NCBI RefSeq assembly: GCF_000003855.2
Contig: NW_003101678.1
Coordinates: 805,493 to 869,492 of the forward strand
Length of the DNA stretch: 64,000 bases
DNA from: Blastomyces gilchristii SLH14081
Lineage: Eukaryota; Ascomycota; Eurotiomycetes; Onygenales; Ajellomycetaceae
Direction: 5' to 3'
This document shows, piece by piece, positions 58,622-64,000 of this stretch; within the stretch, counting starts at the first letter, position 1, and each line of letters starts with the position of its first letter. The translations under genes and the position numbers were made by a program. The notes beneath the pieces were generated by a model. The model was not told the origin of the DNA, ran no database searches, and worked only from the letters and a program-made list of their open reading frames with translations.

Positions 58622-60890
58622 ATTGTTAAGAAGAGAGAGCTGTGAGAACTTTCTTATTTTAGAAACTCACAGAGTCTTTATAAGATTGAAATAGATATTT
58701 ATAAATACAGTGATACTATTTCACTTTGATTTCTTACTCTTAATCAGATTGAAGATAGATGTCTTCTTCTTTATAATTTCAGAAATAGTCTTATAACTAC
58801 AGTTAAATAAGAACTGAGTTTCAGTGACTTTTTTCTTATAAAAGATATAACTTAGAAAGATTAACTATAATATTTATATTTATAACCTTCTTATAATAGT
58901 GAAATTGTTTTATCATTAATATCACTAGTTTAAGAGTCTTATAATAGTGATTACTATTAGAACTGATTATAACAGCTTATAATAGTGTGCTTTAATCAAG
59001 AAACTCTCACAGTAGTAGATTCACTGAGTTCAGAAACTAAGTGAGTTCTGATTTAAAATGAAGTATATTAAGAAAATTAAGAACTTAGTAAATAGATTCT
59101 CTCACAAATCTGACTATATTAAGAAGATCAGAGTGATAGATATAGACAGACTAGAAAAGATAGAAAAGCTTTACAGAATACTCAGACTGAGTATTATGAA
59201 GAAATTAACTAAAGAGTCTCTCAATTTCTTATAAGAGAAGAAGAAGAAGAAAGAGAAGAAGTCTGTGTAACTACTCTCTATAATACTGAGAGTTAACACT
59301 CTGAGAATCTCTGTAAGAATTCTCAGAGAGAGTATCTATAATCTGAAGAATTTACAGACTTTGAGAAGCACTGTAAAAAACCTGATATAAAAAGAAACAG
59401 AGTATAAGTCTTTATAAGATTTTCTATTCAGATTGTCAGAACTATAACTGATGAAGAATAAATATACTCAGTATATTCAGAAACTACTTACAGCAGATAT
59501 TAACTCTGCAGAAATAAAGAATTGAAGAGACTTAAATAGTCTCTTATAAAGAGAGAGTAAAATTTATATATCTATGAATAAGTTTCTATATATAGACCTT
59601 ATTAAAAGATATCATGACTCTTCTCTAGTAAGTTATTTTACAAATACTAGAACTTATAAGTTACTTATAAGAAAATACTTCTGACTGAAAATACAAAAGC
59701 TTATAAAGAAGATAGTGAATTCTTGTACTATTTATCAGAGTTTACAGATAGTATGATTCAAATTATATAAAGAACTTACTTCTCTACTCATTCTGCAGAA
59801 ATCTTGAGAATAGCTAGAAATAAACACTTTTATAAGTCTCTCTGAAAGTAAGAATATATATAATACCTGTTTTAACAGTGTGCTGATGATGATAGATCAC
59901 TTCATTAAGATAACACACTTTATACTCACTTATAAGAACTTAAAGTTAAAGAATTTAACTTATATCTTTGTCTGTAATGTGATTTAATTATATAAATTAT
60001 TCATGAATATTATCTCAGATAGAGAATTAATCTTCATAGAGAAGTTCTGATTTAATCTGATAATTATACTGAAGATCTCATGAGATCTAAGAACAGCTTT
60101 TTATTAATAAACAGATAATCAGATTGAATATCTGATAAGTATATTAAAACAGTATCTACAGTACTTTGTCAATTACAATCAGAATAACTGAGTATATTAA
60201 CTATTATTTACAGAGTTCATGTATAATAAGTTAAAGTATATCAGTATAGATAAAACTCTCTTTGAGATACTCACTGAGACTTATTCACAGATAATCTTAA
60301 TAAATCTGTGAAAGTATACTATAGAGTATAATAATATCTGTGAATAGACTGAGGAAATTCAGAATGTTCAGAAGAAAGCTCATGAATTCTTGAGAAAGAC
60401 TCAAGAGTATTAAAAGAGATACTATAACTCTAAGAATATTATAAAGAGTTTTAAGAAAGATAATAGAGTCTGACTGAGTCTGAAAAATATTATTATATAG
60501 AAATCTAGTAAGAAGCTGAATCTCTTACAGACAGAGTCTTATAAGATTATAAGAAAAGTTAGTTTACAGTTCTATAAATTGATACTATTATCTGAGTTAT
60601 AGATATATAATATTTTTCATATCTCTTTACTCTATAAATATAAGAAATTCTTAGAAGAGAACTCTGTGAGTCATCACTCTGTTTATAAGGTATTAGAGAG
60701 TGAAAGAGAATATCAGATTAAAGAGATTATTAACTCAGAGAAGTGAGATTACAAGCTCTGATTCAAGATTCAGTGATAAGAATACTCTGATAAGATGAAT
60801 AAGTTCACTTAAGAATCATCTGAATAGATAAGATATCTGTAGAAGTTAAGACATGACTTCTATACTGTGAATTCTGATAAGTCAGAATAA
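58622..60890 (+). pseudogene. Gy1-C RNase H, integrase and chromodomain (decayed)
   Basis: Colinear with 29594-31866 of Gy1-B. RNase H: RTDYNSL near 58955-58975 (TDHNSL in Gy1-B, His changed to Tyr). Integrase: FNSVLMMIDHFIKITHFI near 59870-59920, where the first catalytic Asp is retained although it is Asn in Gy1-B. C-terminus: FHISLL near 60615. Chromodomain: about 60710-60860, with TGA/TAA at Trp positions. Stops are more numerous than in Gy1-B and include TAA from CAA. Confidence 0.8.
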
Positions 60891-62801
60891 TATAATCTTT
60901 GCTAAGAACCTGATTATAATAAAGATATTAACACTGTTATTTACAAACTCTAGTTTATAAAGATAATAAGTTTCTACTGAGATGAACAGTCTGCAGTGTA
61001 TACAAAGAAAGGAAGAAATCATATTCTTATTAAAGTTCAAAAATAAAGAAAAATAAAAACTGAGCTGTAAACACAATTTAGTAATTAATAAAGAAAAAAT
61101 CAAAGTAAAATAAAGAAAATTCACACTTATATTCTTCTTATTCATGATACTTAATCTCTCTGTAACTACTAATTATTCTTTTCAAAGAAGTAGAGAGTAT
61201 TATATCTGTGATACAGATAATTATTATATTTAACATAAAGATTACTAAAAATGCACAGACTTTAAAAGAGCTAAATATCAGAGTGTATGCAGTTATGACA
61301 GAATCTTAAGAGCTGATCATCTATATATATTATTAGATGACTTCTTATGAAGCTGTGTTCACTCTCTTAGTTATGCTGAAGTATTCAGTCTGAAAATTAT
61401 TAAAATATAAAGAAAGAGCTCATCTACTCAGATCAACTTCTGTTATAAATTTATAGTATTTATATTGTCTTGATTATCTGAATTTTACAGATATCTAAAA
61501 ACTTATCTTCTATTAATACTGACATTGCAGAAATGTGCTGCAGTGTAAGAATTATTAATAGAGAATTTAGATATATTTATATATATCTGATCAGAGATTA
61601 TATAAGTAGAAGAGAGATAATTATAGATCTGTGAAGCTGCAGAGAAGACTAGCAGTACTAAAAGCTTTATAGAAACTATCAGCTAGAGTCTATAAGTAAT
61701 TACTTATAAGAAGACTTACAGGAAAGAGTAGAACTACACTGCTAAGAGTTAGAAGCTGATCTGAGAGAGACACAGAGTTAGTCACTGATCTGAAGATTAG
61801 ATGTGATGACAGAGTTAAGAGAGATGAAAACTATATTATAAGTGATAATATCTCTACTCTATCAGCTGGCAGAAAGTAATCAGAGAAGTTATAAAGATGC
61901 TTATAAAAAGCTCAGTAGTAGTCAGACATTGTTTATAAAAATATTAAAATTAAAATTTTTTTTATTCTTGAGAAGTTCTTGAATTAATATGCAGATATTA
62001 TCAGAAATACTCTCTCTCTGTTATCTGAGTAGAAACACTTCATAGATGAATAAAAATACTCATAGTTTATAAGAATAGAAGCTGTTATAAAAAAAGAGAA
62101 AAGAAGATGAGATTCTGTGAACAGATTTAGAGTATTTATACAACTCTAGAGAAGTTTGTTTACACTATAAGTAATCTCACAGAACAGTCAGATTACTTTA
62201 GTAAATAAAAAGTGATTATAAATCACAGATCTGAATCTTTCTATATAACTATAAAGAGTGATTGTAAATTATAAATATCTTAATTATACAATTCTACAGA
62301 GTTGATGAAAGAATGAGAAATTTCTTACAACTCTACAGTGTTAAAGAAGAATGATTCACAAGAATAAGTAAAAGATTAACTCACAAATACTTCTCTTTAA
62401 TGAGAGTAATCTTACAGAAAGTGATTCATCTATGAGATGAATCTGTGTAACAGTTACACAAGAATCTCACAGAAGAATGATTGAAGATGAACTGAAATTC
62501 TTCAGATTGAAAGATGCAGAATAAATCTGTGTGATAATTACATAAGACTCTTATAGAAATAATTAAGAGTTAACTGAAACTCTTCTGTATGAAAGATGTA
62601 AGATGAATCTGTATAATAGTCAGAGAAAGATCTGTAGATTATAAAGAATCTTATAAAATAAGAAACTGAGTAACAGACTCTTTTCTCTTTACAGTAATGA
62701 GAGATTTTCTATAGATGTAAAGAGTTTTTAGTGAGTATCACTGCAGTGCTGAGCTCAATTTTATGAAATCACTCAGTGAAAGACTTCATAGATAAAGTCT
62801 T
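60891..62801 (+). other. Gy1-C non-pol 3' region
   Basis: Matches 31867-33690 of Gy1-B. It includes the decayed copy (about 61500-62190) of the possible extra frame. The minus-strand frame 61145-60882 (87 codons, hydrophobic) partly corresponds to 32046-31858 in Gy1-B; I see no domain and treat it as an antisense by-product. Confidence 0.6.
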
Positions 62802-62816
62802 AGAGAGAAGAGAGTA

Positions 62817-63072
62817 TGTAAGAAATCTTACTTCTTATGAATTCTTTATCTCTATTTCTATCTCTTATGTAATTAATAGAGTTAGCAGCTCTTGACTACA
62901 CACAACTATGTAGACTGAAGTTTGCAACTACTATTCATAACTTAGCTTGAATATTATTATACATTTCATCTCTACATTTATCTTTCTACTGTGAATACTT
63001 CTAGTAGTTATCAGTACATATCACGTCAAGCTGCAAACATCTGAATAATCGCCCGCGAGCACTTATTCTACA
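62817..63072 (+). repeat. 3' LTR of Gy1-C
   Basis: 256 bp, TGTAAGAAATC to TTATTCTACA, one T shorter than other copies near its end. CpG is lost except in the distal block (ATCACGTC, CGCCCGCGAGC). Confidence 0.93.
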
Positions 63073-64000
63073 TCATTTATAATCTGAAGACTCATGTATA
63101 AATAGTCATTTATATCTATCTTAAAAATCTATATTAAGAAATTTCAAACACATCTATTTCTGAGATTGATCTTGATAATCTCATTAATGACCTTATCTGC
63201 TACACGACAGTTATCAGATTCAATGATAATGAAAAGAGAATGTCAGTGAAAGAAGCTGAAAAGAAAAAGAAGAAGAAAAAGAATAAGAATAAGAATACTG
63301 AAAAGACTAAAGAAGTAGATAATTCTAAAAAACAGCAGTCTGTAGATAAGTGAAGAGAAAACACTCTCTACATCTGATAAAAAAGTATGTTTAACTCAGA
63401 TCTCAAATGTAAATATTGCAGTTGCTAAGATCACACTGAAATAGTCTACTACTGTAAAAATTGAAAGACTTAATTATAGAAATAATAAAATATTAACTGT
63501 TCTGATATTGAATATTATACATAAAAGTATACAGTCTCTGAGAAAAAAGTAAAGAATGACAGCTTTGCAGAGACTGTAAAAGACCTGTCTATAATAACTG
63601 AAAAAGCACTGTTAATAATTTATAAAGACTCTTTATAATATTTAAACACTGAAGTCTTCTATATCATATCATCTGACAAGAGTGTGTTTAAATATATACA
63701 TACTCTCATTAATAAGTAGAATCTCAGTTCAGCAGAAGAAATTAATAGTGAGTTAATTACTTTTATAGATGTGAGAGAAGCTTGTATTCACATTAATAAA
63801 ATGAAACTTAATCTGCTTAATATCTGCTATATACTAAGAGTATCCTATCATCTCGTGAGCTTCAGCTAACTTATTAATAAGAGCCTCAATTTTAAACTTC
63901 TTCACAATAAAAATTGTTAAATAATTGAATTTATAATGATTAATAAGAATGATCAAAGATTCTACACAGTAATAATTAATCACTATATCTATCTTATTTA
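63073..64000 (+). pseudogene. Cop1 segment 5: copia-like gag C-terminus, zinc knuckle and protease region, runs off the window
   Basis: A plus-strand frame open from about 63160 to 63345 reads SEIDLDNLINDLICYTTVIR and ends in a Lys-rich stretch (KKKKKKNKNKN), as before a copia knuckle. Next, 63409-63456 reads CKYCSC-stop-DHTEIVYYCKN, a distorted CX2CX4H knuckle. Further on (63780-63930) LNLLNICYILRVSYHLVSFS and LINKSLNFKLLHNKNC match the region after the copia protease active site (consensus LxxVLYVPxLxxNLLSVSxL). RT lies beyond the window. Copia assignment is probable, not certain. Confidence 0.6.

Larger units (their letters stand above)
45129..63072 (+). mobile_element. Gy1-C: chromovirus copy carrying three nested insertions
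   Basis: LTRs 45129-45385 and 62817-63072 are flanked by the perfect TSD TCATT (45124-45128 and 63073-63077). Removing Gy2-c, SINE-S1 and the LINE leaves about 7.34 kb, close to the 7.25 kb of Gy1-B. Same gene order as Gy1-B but more decayed: many CA sites that survive in Gy1-B are TA here. A purine run AGAGAGAAGAGAG (62802-62814) sits before the 3' LTR. Confidence 0.95.

Noticed and set aside
1..64000. CRISPR arrays, bacterial operons, riboswitches or prophage
   Set aside because: No regularly spaced repeats and no bacterial gene organisation; all repeats are eukaryotic transposons or microsatellites.

Overview
Family labels (Gy1, Gy2, Gy3, Cop1, hAT-A, LINE-T, SINE-L, SINE-S) are mine. All homology calls come from reading motifs by eye. 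The window looks like an AT-rich, repeat-only block from a filamentous fungus, most likely an ascomycete. The reasons are chromodomain Ty3/gypsy elements, a Tad1-like LINE with RNase H and a C-terminal CCHC finger, and dense C-to-T / G-to-A decay on both strands that resembles repeat-induced point mutation (RIP). I find no host protein-coding gene and no credible functional tRNA or rRNA gene. Nearly every long open frame is a fragment, or an antisense shadow, of a decayed transposon.

Layout. The oldest layer is a decayed Ty1/copia-like element (Cop1), visible in five pieces: 2834-3722, 9555-9563, 22351-22523, 45033-45128 and 63073-64000. Everything else is inserted into it or into its insertions. 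From left to right: the 3' part of chromovirus Gy1-A (1-2833), whose 3' LTR carries a tRNA-headed SINE-L (1693-2776); a hAT transposon, hAT-A1 (3723-9546); chromovirus Gy2-a (9564-22350, minus strand), which holds a second copy Gy2-b (11003-17292, itself holding a hAT MITE at 13216-13720 and an N gap) and a 5'-truncated LINE-T (19495-20215). Next is gypsy element Gy3 (22524-45032), which holds a complete Gy1-B (26715-33961), a second hAT MITE (34757-35262), a SINE-S (37730-38097) and hAT-A2 (38381-44517, itself holding a SINE-S at about 41574-41927). Last is Gy1-C (45129-63072), which holds Gy2-c (45819-51455), a SINE-S (53608-53990) and a 4.6-kb LINE-T (54066-58621). Most boundaries are fixed by target-site duplications (TSDs): 5 bp for Gy1 and Gy2, 8 bp for hAT, 10-15 bp for LINE and SINE; Gy3 has a weaker 4-bp repeat.

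How the parts relate. SINE-L shares about 340 bp of 3' tail with LINE-T, and SINE-S ends in a similar short tail with an AAT repeat, so LINE-T is the likely mobiliser of both. The 0.5-kb MITEs share ends with the 5.8-kb hAT elements, whose decayed transposase is recognisable. Gy1 and Gy2 both carry a chromodomain, which fits insertion into silent chromatin and helps explain the nested pile.

Decay. The internal regions of the long elements have lost most CpG and CpC (almost every Trp TGG has become TGA), and the older copies have also lost CpA. Short repeats (SINEs, MITE ends, some LTRs) keep CpG, as expected if a homology-length threshold controls mutation. The most interesting items are the LINE/SINE tail sharing, the unusual mutation context, possible extra frames in Gy1, Gy3 and hAT-A, and the reconstructable insertion order.
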